64,000 nucleotides of DNA from Mesorhizobium_G sp049840935. GTDB lineage: Bacteria > Pseudomonadota > Alphaproteobacteria > Rhizobiales > Rhizobiaceae. A program made the position numbers and the translations under genes. This document shows positions 8,027 through 19,207 of the stretch, in pieces. The notes below the pieces were generated by a model. It saw only the letters and a program-made list of their open reading frames with translations, had not been told where the DNA came from and ran no database searches. The stretch lies in contig JASGJA010000016.1 in assembly GCA_049840935.1 (NCBI GenBank), positions 124,001 to 188,000 of the forward strand. The letters run 5' to 3'. The first letter of the stretch is position 1. Each line of letters begins with the position of its first letter.

Positions 8027-9978
8027 CTCGCCATGGGCTTCACTTGCGAAGATACCAGCTTGAGGTCAGCGCCAGTGCGCTGCGCGAGCGCTTCTTTCAC
8101 CGCGACGCCATCCACGAAGCGGATCACGCTGTCATAGAACGGCGTGCCTGTGCCGGAGCGTGGCGCATGCGCTTCATGCATGACGCTCAAGACGGTTACG
8201 TTCGGGCAGCCGTCCTTGATTGCCTGATGGTATGCGATCTTCGCCGAAGGATCGAGCGCTCCGGTTGCTTCGTCGAGAAACAGAATGCCGGGACGATGCA
8301 GCAGAATGCGTGCCAAAACCAGCTTCTGCTTCTGGCCGCCCGAAAGCGTGTCATCCCATGAGCGACCCTCGCGCGAATAGCTTGAGATGTACTCGATAAA
8401 TTCGCCAAGACCAGCCTTATGCAATGCTGCCGCGACGCGCGCATCCGAATGCAAATCATCTGTCTCTGGCAGACAGACGAGTTCCTTGAGGGTTAGCTTC
8501 GGCAGTTTGACGTCCTGCGCCGCGTAGAATGCGCGCAGTCCGTGCATGATGGTGATTTCGCCCGCGCCATGCGGCCAGAGCCCGTTCACCGCTTTCATGA
8601 AGCTGGTTTTGCCGCAGCCGGATTCGCCCTGCACGAACGTCCATTCGCCGGGCAGGAAGCGCAGTTCTTCGGCAACGACAAACGGTTCGGCGCTTTCGCC
8701 TTCATGCAGCAGTTCGAGTTTGCGAACAGTCAGCGCGAATACATCTTCTTTCCGGTTGAACTGGAAATCGCTGCGGCCAGTGCTGCGATAGAATTCCGCT
8801 GGCATTTGCACGTTTTCGATTGCGTCGGCCAGATCGGTAACGCGGCGCGCATTCGCCTTGAGATTGGCGATTTCTGGCATGACGCGGATGATCCACGAGA
8901 ATTGGCCAATCAACGAATTTATCAGCTCGGCGCCGGTGATGTAGGATTTCAGGCCAATGCTGCCCTGCATATAGGGCAAGAGCAGGGGCGAGTATGCAAC
9001 GATGCGCGCGCCAAGGAAATTGTAGATCAGCTCGAACGATTGATAGCCAGAATGGAAGATGTTGAGCTTCGACCAGGTGCGGTCGATATCTTCATAGAGG
9101 CGCGAATGCATCTGTTTCTGCACTGTTTCGCCGCCAGAAGCAGCCACCTGAAATGAGCGGCGCAGGAAGGTTGTAAGCTCGCCGCGATAGGTGCCTTCCG
9201 CTTGCTGGATGGCGATGGTGAGTCTTTCGAGAATGCCGCCTAGTTTCAGCGCGATGAGGGTATTGAGCGGCACATAGGCCACGATCGCTGCGAAGGCCAG
9301 AATGGCACTGCCGTAAATGCCCAGAAACTCAAAACCGCCAACCACGGTCGAGGTTCTAATGAGTTCCATGCCGACGAAATACAGCGAGGTAACGACGCCA
9401 AGTATACCCATTGCCAGACCAATCGCGCCGCCGGTCATCTGCTTGATCGAATCCTGCACGCGCTGATCGATATTATCGGGGGCAGGGCGGGCGAGCCCGG
9501 CATCCTTGCCTTCATGCTGCAAATGGAAATGGGTGTGGTTGTCGTCCAGCAAAGCTTCGTTGAACTGACTGTTCAGCCAGCCGCGCCACTTGCGATGCAG
9601 TGTGGTGGAAAACAGATGGCGAATACCAACGACGCCGACGTCTTTGCCAAGCGTGACGAACACCAGCATACCGGCAGCCGTAAGCAAATGCTCCAAAGGC
9701 GCGGCGTTATGTGGACTGTGGAAATAGGCAATCGAATTTACGAGTTCGGCGGAGTATTGCGCCCACCAAACGCCCATCTTGCTGGAAATCGCTGTAAGCA
9801 CAGCGATTGCAAGGGTCATGCCCCAAGCTTCTTTCCAACGATCAGAGAGCCAGTAGGCCCTCATTAGTCCCCAAAAGCCTCGCATCGATGAGACCGGGGT
9901 AAGCGAAGTGTTGTTCTTGTTTTTGCGCTGCCCGCCGACCTTATCGAGCATCGGCCCCGCTGCCGCTGCCCGAATCAT
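8023..9978 (-). CDS. SbmA/BacA-family ABC transporter, fused permease and ATPase
   Basis: A 651-residue half-transporter of the ABC_membrane_2 (SbmA/BacA, YddA) type. About six membrane helices occupy residues ~50-400 and an ATPase domain follows. The ATPase shows Walker A GESGCGKTSF, the signature LSGGQKQKLV and Walker B GILFLDEAT. BacA-type proteins import peptides and affect very-long-chain fatty acids of lipid A in rhizobia and Brucella; members with a fused ATPase are less well characterised. The long hydrophilic loop after helix 3 (HFHLQHEGKDAGLARPAPDN) is typical. The ATG at 9978 is the first in frame. The gene ends three bases into the convergent glycosylase gene, sharing a CTAG. Confidence 0.88.
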   Translation of the reverse strand: MIRAAAAGPMLDKVGGQRKNKNNTSLTPVSSMRGFWGLMRAYWLSDRWKEAWGMTLAIAVLTAISSKMGVWWAQYSAELVNSIAYFHSPHNAAPLEHLLTAAGMLVFVTLGKDVGVVGIRHLFSTTLHRKWRGWLNSQFNEALLDDNHTHFHLQHEGKDAGLARPAPDNIDQRVQDSIKQMTGGAIGLAMGILGVVTSLYFVGMELIRTSTVVGGFEFLGIYGSAILAFAAIVAYVPLNTLIALKLGGILERLTIAIQQAEGTYRGELTTFLRRSFQVAASGGETVQKQMHSRLYEDIDRTWSKLNIFHSGYQSFELIYNFLGARIVAYSPLLLPYMQGSIGLKSYITGAELINSLIGQFSWIIRVMPEIANLKANARRVTDLADAIENVQMPAEFYRSTGRSDFQFNRKEDVFALTVRKLELLHEGESAEPFVVAEELRFLPGEWTFVQGESGCGKTSFMKAVNGLWPHGAGEITIMHGLRAFYAAQDVKLPKLTLKELVCLPETDDLHSDARVAAALHKAGLGEFIEYISSYSREGRSWDDTLSGGQKQKLVLARILLHRPGILFLDEATGALDPSAKIAYHQAIKDGCPNVTVLSVMHEAHAPRSGTGTPFYDSVIRFVDGVAVKEALAQRTGADLKLVSSQVKPMAS

Positions 9979-10095
9979 AAGATTCCACCCTCTCCCCTTC
10001 TTTTAGGATACCGTAACACATGCAACCAAGTTGGGAACCTTTAAGGTTAACGATTGGTTACACGCTCGGCCCCATTGGGGTTTGAGATAGGCCAT

Positions 10096-11050
10096 TTATT
10101 GAGGTGGTGTGACTTTTCGCGCACGCCCGCGTTGCAACCCCAACTGCCTTTCCCGCCAGATAATGAAAATACCGGAACCGATTACGATCAAGCCGCCAAT
10201 GATCATGTGGATCGTCGGCACTTCGGAGAAAACGGCGTAGCCCACCACAAGCCCTAGGATGAGGGAGGTATATTCAAAAGGTGCAACGGTGGATGCCTGC
10301 GCGTAGCGATAGCCCTCCGTCATGAAGATTTGTGCCACGCCGCCGCAAACGCCCGCGAGCACGAGATACGCGGTCTGTTGTCCGGTCAGGGAAGCCCAGC
10401 CGAAGGGGATTGTGAGCAAACCGATTACGCTGGCGCAGGCCGAAAACCACAGTACGATGGTCGCGCTGCGCTCGGTCGCAACGAGGCTGCGCACCTGCAG
10501 CATAGCAACAGCAGAGAACGCAGCACCAACGAGCGCCGCGATAACGCCCGCCAGCTGGCTGTTGTCCAAACCATCACCGCTTGCAAGCGACAGCTTAGGC
10601 CATGAAACGATAATCACACCGATCATGCCGACGATGACCGCCGCCCAACGATAGGCGCGCACAGGCTCGCCGAGAAAAATCGCGCTGAATGCAACGACAA
10701 GAAGCGGTTGCGCGTAATTCAGGGTGATAGCTTCGGGCAGGGGCAGGCGGGTGAGGGCGAAAAACCCCATCCCCATGGCCACCACGCCAATCACGCCCGC
10801 GGTATATGTGGCCCAGAGGGCGGGTCGTATTGAAGCCTGTCCGCAATTCGCCCTGATAACCAAGGAACAGAAGTATAGGGATGATCGCGAAAAACGAACG
10901 GTAAAAGACGATTTGGCCAGCGGGGATATCGCCAGCAGCCTTGATGAAGGACTGCATGGCGACGAACACGGCCACCGACGCAATCTTGAAAAGTATGCCG
11001 GTTAGCGGCCTGTCACCGACCCGCGAAGCCGATCCCGCGCTGCTTGCCAT
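10096..11050 (-). pseudogene. EamA/DMT family permease, frameshifted
   Basis: The N-terminal part (MASSAGSASRVGDRPLTGI..., from ATG at 11050) gives the first two helices, up to RPLGHIYRG. The sense sequence then continues in another frame as VIGVVAMGMGFFALTRLPLPEAITLNYAQPLL... to 10096. The break lies at about 10792-10798, where CGCGGGCGTGATT has one G too many for the expected RG-VIGV. Restored, it would be a ten-helix drug/metabolite transporter with two EamA domains of unknown substrate. The start ATG directly follows the TAA of the upstream molybdopterin gene (TAAATG), so the two form one transcript. The hydrophilic C-terminus (QRGRARKVTPPQ) is normal for the family. Confidence 0.8.
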
Positions 11051-13355
11051 TTATTTCTGCGCCGCCTGAATGGCTTCCCAAACGCGCAACGGCGTAGCTG
11101 GCATTTCGATATGATCAATGCCGTATGCGCGATAGAGTGCGTCCGTTACCGCGTTCAAAACGGCAGGAGTCGCGCCGATGGTTCCGGCCTCGCCAGCGCC
11201 CTTCATGCCAAGTGCGTTGGTGGTCGATGGCACGTTGCGTGTCTCGAACGTCAGCGAGGGCAGGCTGTCGGCGCGCGGCATGCCATAATCCATAAAACTT
11301 GCCGTCAGCAACTGGCCATCTTCCGAATAGACAGCGCCCTCGGTAAGCGCTTGCCCCAAACCTTGTGCAACACCGCCATGAACCTGCCCTGCCAACAGGA
11401 TCGGGTTCACGGTAACACCGAAATCGTCAACGATGGTGTAGGCCGTGACGTGCGTCTCGCCCGTTTCGGGATCGATCTCAACTTCGCAAACATGGGTGCC
11501 ATTCGGATAGGTCGCTTCGTCCTGCACGAATTCGCCGACGCCTTTCAGGTCTTCGGGCGATTTCGCGGCTTTCGCGATTGCCGCAAAATCCATGCTGCGG
11601 TCCGTACCTACAATGCGTGCAGAGCCGTCCGCGAGTTCAATGTCGGCGGGCGATGCTTCAAGCTCATCCGCCGCGATTACCTTCAGCTTGACCGCCAGAT
11701 CTTCGCCTGCTCGTGCCGCCGATACGCCGCCCAGCGGAATGGACCGCGAGCCACCCGTGCCGCCGCCATCTTTCAACTCATCGGTGTCGCCCTGACGCAG
11801 TTTGATACGGTCGATGTCGATGTTCAGTTTCTCCGCAACGAATTGCGCATAGGCGGTTGCGTGGCCTTGCCCGTTCGTTTGCGTGCCAATGAAAAGTGTG
11901 ATCGTGCCGTCACCGTTAAGCTGGACATGAGCGGGTTCGGACCCCGCAAAGGCGCAGGCTTCCACATAGGTCGCCAGACCAATACCCCGGATTTTCCCGC
12001 GCTTTTGCGAGTTTTTCAGGCGCTTCTCAAAATCTTGCCAGCCGGAGTTTTCCAGCGCCGCTTCGAGGTGGCCATCAAACTCACCAACATCGTAGAGCCT
12101 GCCGGTTGCGGTTCGATAAGGGAACTGGTCGGGCCGGATAAAATTGCGCCTACGGATTTCGTCCGGCGCGATTTTCATGTCGCGCGCGCAGGCATCGACC
12201 AGCTTTTCCAGAAGCAACGCGGCTTCGGGGCGACCCGCCCCACGATAGGCGTCGACCGGGCAGGTGTTGGTATAAACACCGGTTATATCCACATCGATTA
12301 CAGGGATATCGTAAACGCCTGTCGACATTGATACGCCGATAACGGGAATATACGGACCGTATTGGTGAATATATGCGCCCATATTGGCGATCAGATTGAC
12401 GTCCAGCGCAAGAAAACGTCCGTCCTTATCCATCGCCATTGCGGCTTCGACAACATTGTCGCGGCCTTGCGCGTCCGTGAGAAAATGCTCGGTGCGGTCG
12501 CCCGTCCATTTGACCGGCTTGCCGAGCTTGTGCGCAGCCTCCATGACCAAAGCGTATTCGCGATAGACGAAGGATTTGGGACCGAAGCCGCCGCCAACAT
12601 CTGGCGTGACCACGCGAAGCTGTTTTGCCTCGATGCCGAAAACTACCGGTCAGAATCTTCTGCATTCCATGCACGCCCTGTGAACCTGTAGTCAGCACAA
12701 ACCGGCTTTCGTCGGGCTTCCATTCGCCAATGGCTGCGCGAGGTTCCATGTAGTTGCAGATCAGCCGATTATTGGTGAAAGCGATGCGCGTGACTTTAGC
12801 GGCTTTCGCAAATGCAACCTTGGCCTTTTCCTTCTCTCCCAAGTGATAGGTGAACGCCTTGTTGGTTTTAAGTTCCGGCCAGACAAGAGGCGTTTCCTCA
12901 TCCAGCGCTGCGGCGGTGGCTGCGGCTGCGTCATCGCTGTCGAAATCGATTTCGATAAGTTCCGCAGCATCCTGCGCCAACTCGCGGCTATCCGCCACGA
13001 CCAGCGCAACCGCATCGCCCACATAGTGCACGCGATCCCTGCACAGGATCGGGATGTCCCGCGTAGGCGCACGCGACCCGTCTGCCTGCTTCGGCATTCC
13101 GCCTGAGCGAAGCGGCCGCAGATGCGCCACATCCTCGCCGGTCAGCACGAGATGCACGCCCGGCGCTGCACGCGCAGCTTCCGTGGACGTGATGCGGAAT
13201 GCACCATTCGCCACCGGCGAACGCAGAATGTAGCAGTGGAGCACACCTTCCGGCTGAATGTCGTCGGTGTAGCGACCTGCGCCCGTAATAAAGGTGCGAT
13301 CTTCGAGTCGGAGGACGGAAGCGCCCATTCCGAATTTCGGCGTGGCAATGGTCAT
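11051..13355 (-). pseudogene. Xanthine/CO-dehydrogenase-type molybdopterin-binding subunit, frameshifted
   Basis: Large subunit of a molybdenum hydroxylase. The N-terminal ald_Xan_dh_C domain (MGASVLRLEDRTFITGAGRYTDD...) runs in one frame to HGMQKILTG. The rest, beginning VVTPDVGGGFGPKSFVYREY, is in another frame. The break at about 12641-12646 looks like one extra base in GGTAGTTTTCGG. The molybdopterin motifs GGGFGPK, GQGHATAYAQF and GMKGAGEAG are present. The substrate loop reads AYRGAGRPEA rather than the AYRCSFR of genuine CO dehydrogenase, so it is a CoxL-like enzyme of unknown substrate. The FAD (CoxM) and 2Fe-2S (CoxS) partners are not adjacent. The DMT permease follows directly in the same transcript. 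Confidence 0.85.
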
Positions 13356-13493
13356 GCTTTTACCCTTTGCAGCGGCTCGGGCGATTTTGGGAAGGATCTT
13401 GTCGCAGTTTTGCCAAGTGATTGTTTTGTGTAAAGGGCACTAACTCTATTTTGTTGGGCCACGCGGGGATTCGCCGTTGGAGACGGAAGCATA

Positions 13494-16118
13494 ATGAGAA
13501 CGGATAGCGGCCAAATCGTGCGGCTCGAAGATTATGTGCCGAGCGATTACCTGATTCCGCAAACCAGCCTGACTTTCAGGCTGGGCAATGAGCGAACAAT
13601 CGTTGTCGCCAATCTAACAATAGAACGTCGGGAAGGCGCGAATGCGTTCGCCCCGCTGGTGCTTGACGGCGATGGGCTGGAGCTTTTGTCATTGCAGATA
13701 GATGGCGGTGAGTTTGCCCGCTCCGCCTGTGAGGTGAGCAGCCAACGCCTGATTCTACGTGAGCCGCCTGAACGGTTTACGCTGACAATCGAAACGGCGA
13801 TTGCACCGGCGACCAACGAAACGCTGATGGGCCTTTATCGGTCGAGCGGTGTTTATTGCACGCAATGCGAAGCGGAAGGCTTTCGCCGGATCACCTATTT
13901 TCTGGATCGACCTGACATATTGTCCGTCTACACCGTGCGGATTGAAGCCTTAAAGGCGCAGGCTCCGGTGCTGCTTTCCAACGGTGATCCGGTAGAGCAG
14001 GGCGATCTGGACGGCGGTCGGCATTTCGCCGTCTGGCATGATCCGTTTCCCAAGCCGTCCTATTTGTTCGCGCTCGTAGCGGGCGATTTGGCACGCGTTA
14101 GCGACAGTTTCGTCACCATGTCGGGCCGCACGGTCGATCTCGGAATATACGTGGAGCATGGCAAGGAAAAGCGCGCGGCCTACGCGATGGATGCGCTCAA
14201 GCGCTCCATGCGGTGGGATGAGGAGGTTTTCGGGCGCGAATACGATCTTGGGATTTTCAACATCGTTGCCGTCTCAGATTTCAATTTCGGCGCGATGGAG
14301 AACAAAGGCCTCAACATCTTCAACGACAAGTACATATTGGCTGACCGGGAAACCGCAACTGACTTTGATTTCGCGAATATTGAAGCGATTGTCGCGCATG
14401 AATATTTTCACAACTGGACCGGCAACCGGATTACGTGTCGCGACTGGTTCCAGCTTTGCCTGAAAGAAGGGCTCACCGTCTTTCGCGACCACGAATTTTC
14501 CGCAGACGAGCGCGAGCGAACCGTGCGCCGCATCGCTGATGTGAAAGGGCTGAAAGCGCAGCAATTCCCAGAGGATCAGGGACCGCTCGCGCATCCCGTG
14601 CGCCCGCGCCGCTATCGCGAGATCAACAATTTCTACACGGCGACAGTCTACCAGAAGGGTGGGGAAATCGTGCGGATGTTGCGCACGTTGATCGGACCGG
14701 AAAAATTCCGCGCGGCCATGGACCTCTATTTTGAGCGTCATGACGGTCAGGCGGTAACGATTGAGGATTTTCTTCGCGTTTTTGAAGATGCGGCAGAGAT
14801 CGAGCTTTCCCAGTTTTCGCTGTGGTATCATCAGGCTGGCACGCCACAAGTTGCCGTCAAAACCTCTTACGATGCGCGGCGCAAATCATTTTCCATCGAG
14901 CTTGAGCAGTCGGTAGCGCCGACCCCTTCGGAGCAGCGCAAGCGTCTTTTGCACATTCCGCTCGCATTTGGCCTTGTTGGTGAAAATGGACAGGATGTGG
15001 CTTTCACATCAGTCGATGGCGGAGCAGTTTCGAATGGTGTTATTCACCTCAAGCGGCGTCGGCAGGTTTTCCGCTTCAACGGCGTGAACCAAAAGCCGGT
15101 CCTTTCGATCAATCGCGGATTCTCGGCACCGATAACAATTGCATCGGATACCACGCCCGACGATCTGCAATTTCTAGCGCAGCACGACAGTGACGGTTTT
15201 GGCCGTTGGCAGGCGCTTAGCGATATTATTCTGTCCGGGTTGATAGCGGCTGCACGCGGTAAAAAGCTTGTTGCGGCCGCAACGCCCGCATTGATGGGGT
15301 CTGTTGCTTCGGACGAAAGCCTGCAGCCAGCCTATCGTGCATTGATGCTTTCGCTGCCAACAGAAGCCGACATTGCGAGGGAGTTGGGCGATAAGGTCAA
15401 TCCAGACGCTATTTTTGTGGCGCGCGAGAACCTGCTTGGAATAATAGCTCATGAGAATGCTGAGCAGTTCGAGGCTTTGTACGCATCTGTAGAAGGCGGC
15501 GCTCGGTTCCGTCCCGATGCGGCCAGCGCTGGTAAACGCGCGTTGCGCAATGTGCTGCTCGACTATCTGTCGAAGTACGAGAACAGTCCGCAGCGCACCG
15601 CCGCCCATTTGAACGCCGCATCCAACATGACGGACCGCTTTGCCGCCTTGAGTATTCTTGTTCATCGCTTTGGCGAAACAGAATCCGCTCGTGATGCGCT
15701 GGCAGCTTATGAGCGACAGTTTGGAAGCGATCCGCTGGCGATGGACAAGTGGTTTCAGGTACAGGCCACCGCGCCGGGAACAGCCACCATCGAAAACGTT
15801 CGTAATCTTATGCGTCACCCACATTTTGCGATCACAAATCCCAATCGGGTTCGCGCGTTGGTGTTCACCTTTGCAAGCGCAAACCAGACCGCCTTCCATG
15901 CCGCAAGCGGCGATGGCTACAGGCTGCTTGCAGAAACAGTTCTGGAGGTCGATCCGCGTAATCCGCAGCTTGCGGCGAAGCTAGCTACCAACTTCCGGTC
16001 GTGGCGCTCCGTTGACGCGAAACGGCAAGCGCTGGCTCGAAAAGCACTCATGGACATTGCCTCGCGCAAAGGGCTCTCGCCCGATCTGCGAGACATTGTG
16101 GAGCGCACGCTGACCTGA
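13494..16118 (+). CDS. pepN: Aminopeptidase N, M1 family
   Basis: Cytoplasmic zinc aminopeptidase of 874 residues, the usual size of the proteobacterial PepN subfamily. The substrate-anchoring GAMEN motif is at residues 266-270. The zinc site is HEYFHNWTGNR at 302-312 (HExxH), with the third ligand Glu downstream in LCLKEGLTVFRDHEFS. The C-terminal helical DUF3458 domain is complete. The ATG at 13494 follows a GGAGAC-rich stretch and gives the family's N-terminus. The gene stands alone, divergent from the molybdopterin subunit. The AT run TTTTTTAAAAAA at 16131-16142 follows it but is not a convincing terminator. Confidence 0.97.
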   Translation: MRTDSGQIVRLEDYVPSDYLIPQTSLTFRLGNERTIVVANLTIERREGANAFAPLVLDGDGLELLSLQIDGGEFARSACEVSSQRLILREPPERFTLTIETAIAPATNETLMGLYRSSGVYCTQCEAEGFRRITYFLDRPDILSVYTVRIEALKAQAPVLLSNGDPVEQGDLDGGRHFAVWHDPFPKPSYLFALVAGDLARVSDSFVTMSGRTVDLGIYVEHGKEKRAAYAMDALKRSMRWDEEVFGREYDLGIFNIVAVSDFNFGAMENKGLNIFNDKYILADRETATDFDFANIEAIVAHEYFHNWTGNRITCRDWFQLCLKEGLTVFRDHEFSADERERTVRRIADVKGLKAQQFPEDQGPLAHPVRPRRYREINNFYTATVYQKGGEIVRMLRTLIGPEKFRAAMDLYFERHDGQAVTIEDFLRVFEDAAEIELSQFSLWYHQAGTPQVAVKTSYDARRKSFSIELEQSVAPTPSEQRKRLLHIPLAFGLVGENGQDVAFTSVDGGAVSNGVIHLKRRRQVFRFNGVNQKPVLSINRGFSAPITIASDTTPDDLQFLAQHDSDGFGRWQALSDIILSGLIAAARGKKLVAAATPALMGSVASDESLQPAYRALMLSLPTEADIARELGDKVNPDAIFVARENLLGIIAHENAEQFEALYASVEGGARFRPDAASAGKRALRNVLLDYLSKYENSPQRTAAHLNAASNMTDRFAALSILVHRFGETESARDALAAYERQFGSDPLAMDKWFQVQATAPGTATIENVRNLMRHPHFAITNPNRVRALVFTFASANQTAFHAASGDGYRLLAETVLEVDPRNPQLAAKLATNFRSWRSVDAKRQALARKALMDIASRKGLSPDLRDIVERTLT

Positions 16119-16248
16119 TCGTTTTACAATTTTTTAAAAAAGATGCCGCGCGGGCTAGACAACGCGAATCACGAATGATTCTTTATGGATGATTCGGGCG
16201 TTACTTGTTGCCGGATCAATCAAAGACAAAAATGGTGGGGAGCCAGCA

Positions 16249-18562
16249 ATGGCGGTAGCGGACGCGTGGAGCGCGGCCGGCAGGAGCTTTTTTGCTCGCA
16301 GGCCGAAGACAAGGCGGATCGAGGAGATCCATGGCTATGAACAGCCGGGCTATCAGCGCCTGATTACCGCAGAACCGTTGTTGCGTCGCGCAATTCCCGC
16401 GCTGATCCTTGTGTTTCTCTGCGCCGTTGCGACCGCGCGCCTTATGGCGCTAATGGATTTGCGTGACGAGATCGAGCGCGCGGCAAGTTCCGCGCTGGCT
16501 CAAACCTCCGCACAAATGGCAACGGCTTTGGCTGTGACTCCCGCGCCGGACCAGCAGCGCCGTTCGCAGATCGTCAGTGAGGCCGAAGCCTATGCCGCGA
16601 TTAGCCAAAGCCACATTCTGGCGGTTCTCGATCACAACAATCGTATTCTGGCCGCGAGCCAAACCGCAGGCGGCTGGATTGGGATGGAACTCAACCGCCT
16701 CGTGTCGGGGGCAGACGCTCTGCTTCTACTTGGCGAACATGCCGGGGTTCGACAAGTTGCCGTCGACGGCGAAACATGGCTGGCAGCGACGCATCGCGTC
16801 TAACGATGGCAAGTATTCCGTGATTGCAATGGCGCCACGCGATACTGCGCTGGCTGCATGGCATCGCGAGCTTTCGCTGAACATCACCTTGTTTGTGCTG
16901 ACGGCGGGCGTAATGCTCATCATGCTCTACGCCTATTTCAGTCAGGCGGCGCGGGCGCAGGCAGCAGATCGAATCTTTGTGGAGGCACATCAGCGCATCG
17001 ATCTCGCGCTCGTTCGCGGTCGTTGCGGGCTTTGGGATTGGGATATGGCGCGCGGGCGCATGTACTGGTCTCGCTCGATGTACGATATGCTCGGCTACAA
17101 GCCGCGCGACGGAATGCTCTCGTTTGGCGATGTTGATGCGATCATCCACCCTGACGACGCCGATCTTTTCAGCCAGGCGGACGCCATCGTGGCGGGCGAG
17201 ACGGACCAGATCGATCAGGTTTTCCGCATGCGTCATGCCGATGGCCGTTGGGTATGGATGCGCGCTCGCGCGCAAGTCGTTTCTCCGGGAGCGCCGGAAT
17301 TGCACCTGATCGGCATCGCGGTGGACGTGACCGAGCAGCGGCATCTCGCCATGCGTTCGCAGGCGGTTGAGGAGCGGCTGCACACTGCCGTTGAACGGAT
17401 TTCCGAGTCCTTCGTTCTGTGGGATGCGCAGGGCCGTCTGGTCATGTGCAACGAGAAGTTCAAACTCGATCATGGACTGTCCGAGGACGACGTTCGTCCG
17501 GGAACGCCACGCACCACAATCGAGGGTCGTCGCAGCGCCTATATGTCCGAGCGCCGCCTCGCGAATGCAAACGGTGCCAAAGGTGCCGCTTCGTATGAAC
17601 GACAGCTTGCAGATGGACGTTGGGTGCAGGTCAACGAATTGAAAACCGAGGATGGTGGTGTTGTTTCTATCGGCGCGGACATCACGCAGTTGAAGCAGCA
17701 GCAGACCAAGCTGACGGAAAGCGAACGCCGCCAGATGGCGACGATTCATGATCTTAGCATCGCGCGGAAGTCTGCCAACGAACACATGCAGCAACTAGAA
17801 GAACTGAACCGCATCTGCATGCGTGAGACGGAGCGTGCGGAAGCGGCGAGCCGCGCAAAGTCCGAATTCCTCGCGAACATGTCTCATGAGCTGCGCACGC
17901 CGCTCAATGCGATCATCGGTTTCTCCGAAATTATGAGCGCGGGTCATTTCGGACCGCTCGGCAATGAGCGTTATGTGGAATATTCCACCGACATCAGGCT
18001 TTCAGGCGAATATCTGCTCGGTGTCATCAACGACATTCTCGACATGTCGAAGATCGAGGCCGGTCAGTTCACCATTGAGCCCGAAGAGATTGATCTTTGC
18101 CCGCTCATCAAGGAAACGGTGCGCGTCATTGCCATTCAGGCTGCTGCCAAGTCGATCACCGTCAAGACTGACATTGCCGAAGCCATGACCTTCTGCGCCG
18201 ACAAGCGCGCAATGAAGCAGATCGTGATCAATCTTCTGTCGAACGCGGTAAAGTTTACGGGCGAGGGCGGCGAGATTTCCGTAAAGGCACGCCGGACGCC
18301 GCGCGCGCTTCTTCTGGCGATTGAAGACAATGGCTGCGGCATTCCGAAGTCGGCGCTGCGCAAGCTCGGTCGGCCTTTCGAGCAGGTTCAGAACCAGTTT
18401 TCGAAAAATCACACCGGCTCTGGCTTGGGCCTCGCGATTTCGCGCTCGCTGGCAGAGCTGCACGGCGGTGCGCTGAAAATCCGCTCTTCGGAAGGCGCGG
18501 GAACAATCGTCTCGGTGCGCATTCCGGTGAAGGAAGAGACCGTTTTGGCAAAAGCGGCTTAG
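16249..18562 (+). pseudogene. PAS-domain sensor histidine kinase (DivJ/PleC/PdhS-like), frameshifted
   Basis: The N-terminal half (MAVADAWSAAGRSFF..., start at 16249 with TGGGGAG upstream) carries one membrane helix (LLRRAIPALILVFLCAVATARL) and a sensory domain that stops at 16803. The reading continues one frame over as SNDGKYSVIAMAPRDTAL..., with a second helix (LNITLFVLTAGVMLIMLYAYF), two PAS domains and a full HisKA-HATPase core. H-box NMSHELRTPLNAIIGF, N-box NLLSNAVKF, G boxes EDNGCGIP and GSGLGLAISRSL are visible. The break at about 16794-16798 fits one extra base in CATCGCGTCTAAC. The H-box resembles DivJ/PleC/PdhS/CbrA kinases that act on DivK; the exact partner is not shown by sequence. 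If real, the break separates the sensor from the kinase. Confidence 0.82.
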
Positions 18563-18580
18563 CGTGCTAACCCGCGCGCT

Positions 18581-19207
18581 ATGACGTTTCGATTGAGCGC
18601 AAGCCTGCTGGCCTTTTCCCTTATTGTCTCTGTCGCCAATGCCGATGACACCGTCATCGGCAAGGTGGTCGAGAAAACCTACGCGGTGAGGGGCGATACG
18701 GCCTACGACCTCTATGTTTCCATTGGCGAGAACGGGCCGCGCGGAGCTATAGCAAACACCGACTACAGCCTGACATGGAAGCGGCTTTTCGACGAAGAGG
18801 GCGGTGATTGCCGGCTTGTTTCAGCCAAGCCGATTTTCACGACGACCTATCTGTTGCCCAAGGCAGCGAGCAAATTGAAGCCGCCGTTGGATAGGCTGTG
18901 GAAGGATTTCATCACGGGCGTGCGCAAGCACGAGCACTAGCATGGCCAAATGCTTCAGGAGATGGTGAAAACCACTCAACAGCGCATCGCAAATGCTCGC
19001 GTCGAGAACGACAAGACATGCGCGAAGGTTAAGCGCGTCGTTTCTGATATTATCGAGCAGGAACGCCAGACCTACAGGTCACGCAGCCGCGATTTCGACC
19101 GCGCAGAATTGGCAGAAGGCGGCAATCTCCACCAGCTTATTCTGACCTTTGTCAACGGCGACCGCCCGCCACCTCAGCCTGCACCTACTGGAACGCCGTT
19201 TCCGTAA
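18581..19207 (+). pseudogene. DUF922 protein with amber stop inside its HExxH motif
   Basis: A paralogue of the protein at 4002-4604. It has a signal peptide (MTFRLSASLLAFSLIVSVANA), the same DTAYDLYVS and CRLVSAKP features and the same C-terminal layout. Translation reads RKHEH, then TAG at 18938-18940, then HGQMLQEMVKTTQQRI in the same frame to 19207. The intact paralogue has KHERQHG, so the TAG occupies the place of Gln in HExQH and most simply arose from CAG by one C-to-T change. The stop falls inside the predicted zinc site, so a truncated product would be inactive. Readthrough would give a complete protein of about 208 residues. The 3' end overlaps convergent amn by 23 bases. Confidence 0.82.

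Noticed and set aside
11111..12331. 406-codon open frame antisense to the molybdopterin subunit
   Set aside because: Shadow of a conserved gene in G+C-rich DNA; composition is not protein-like.
16131..16142. TTTTTTAAAAAA after pepN as a terminator
   Set aside because: A T-run without a preceding GC-rich stem; it is simply a short AT palindrome.
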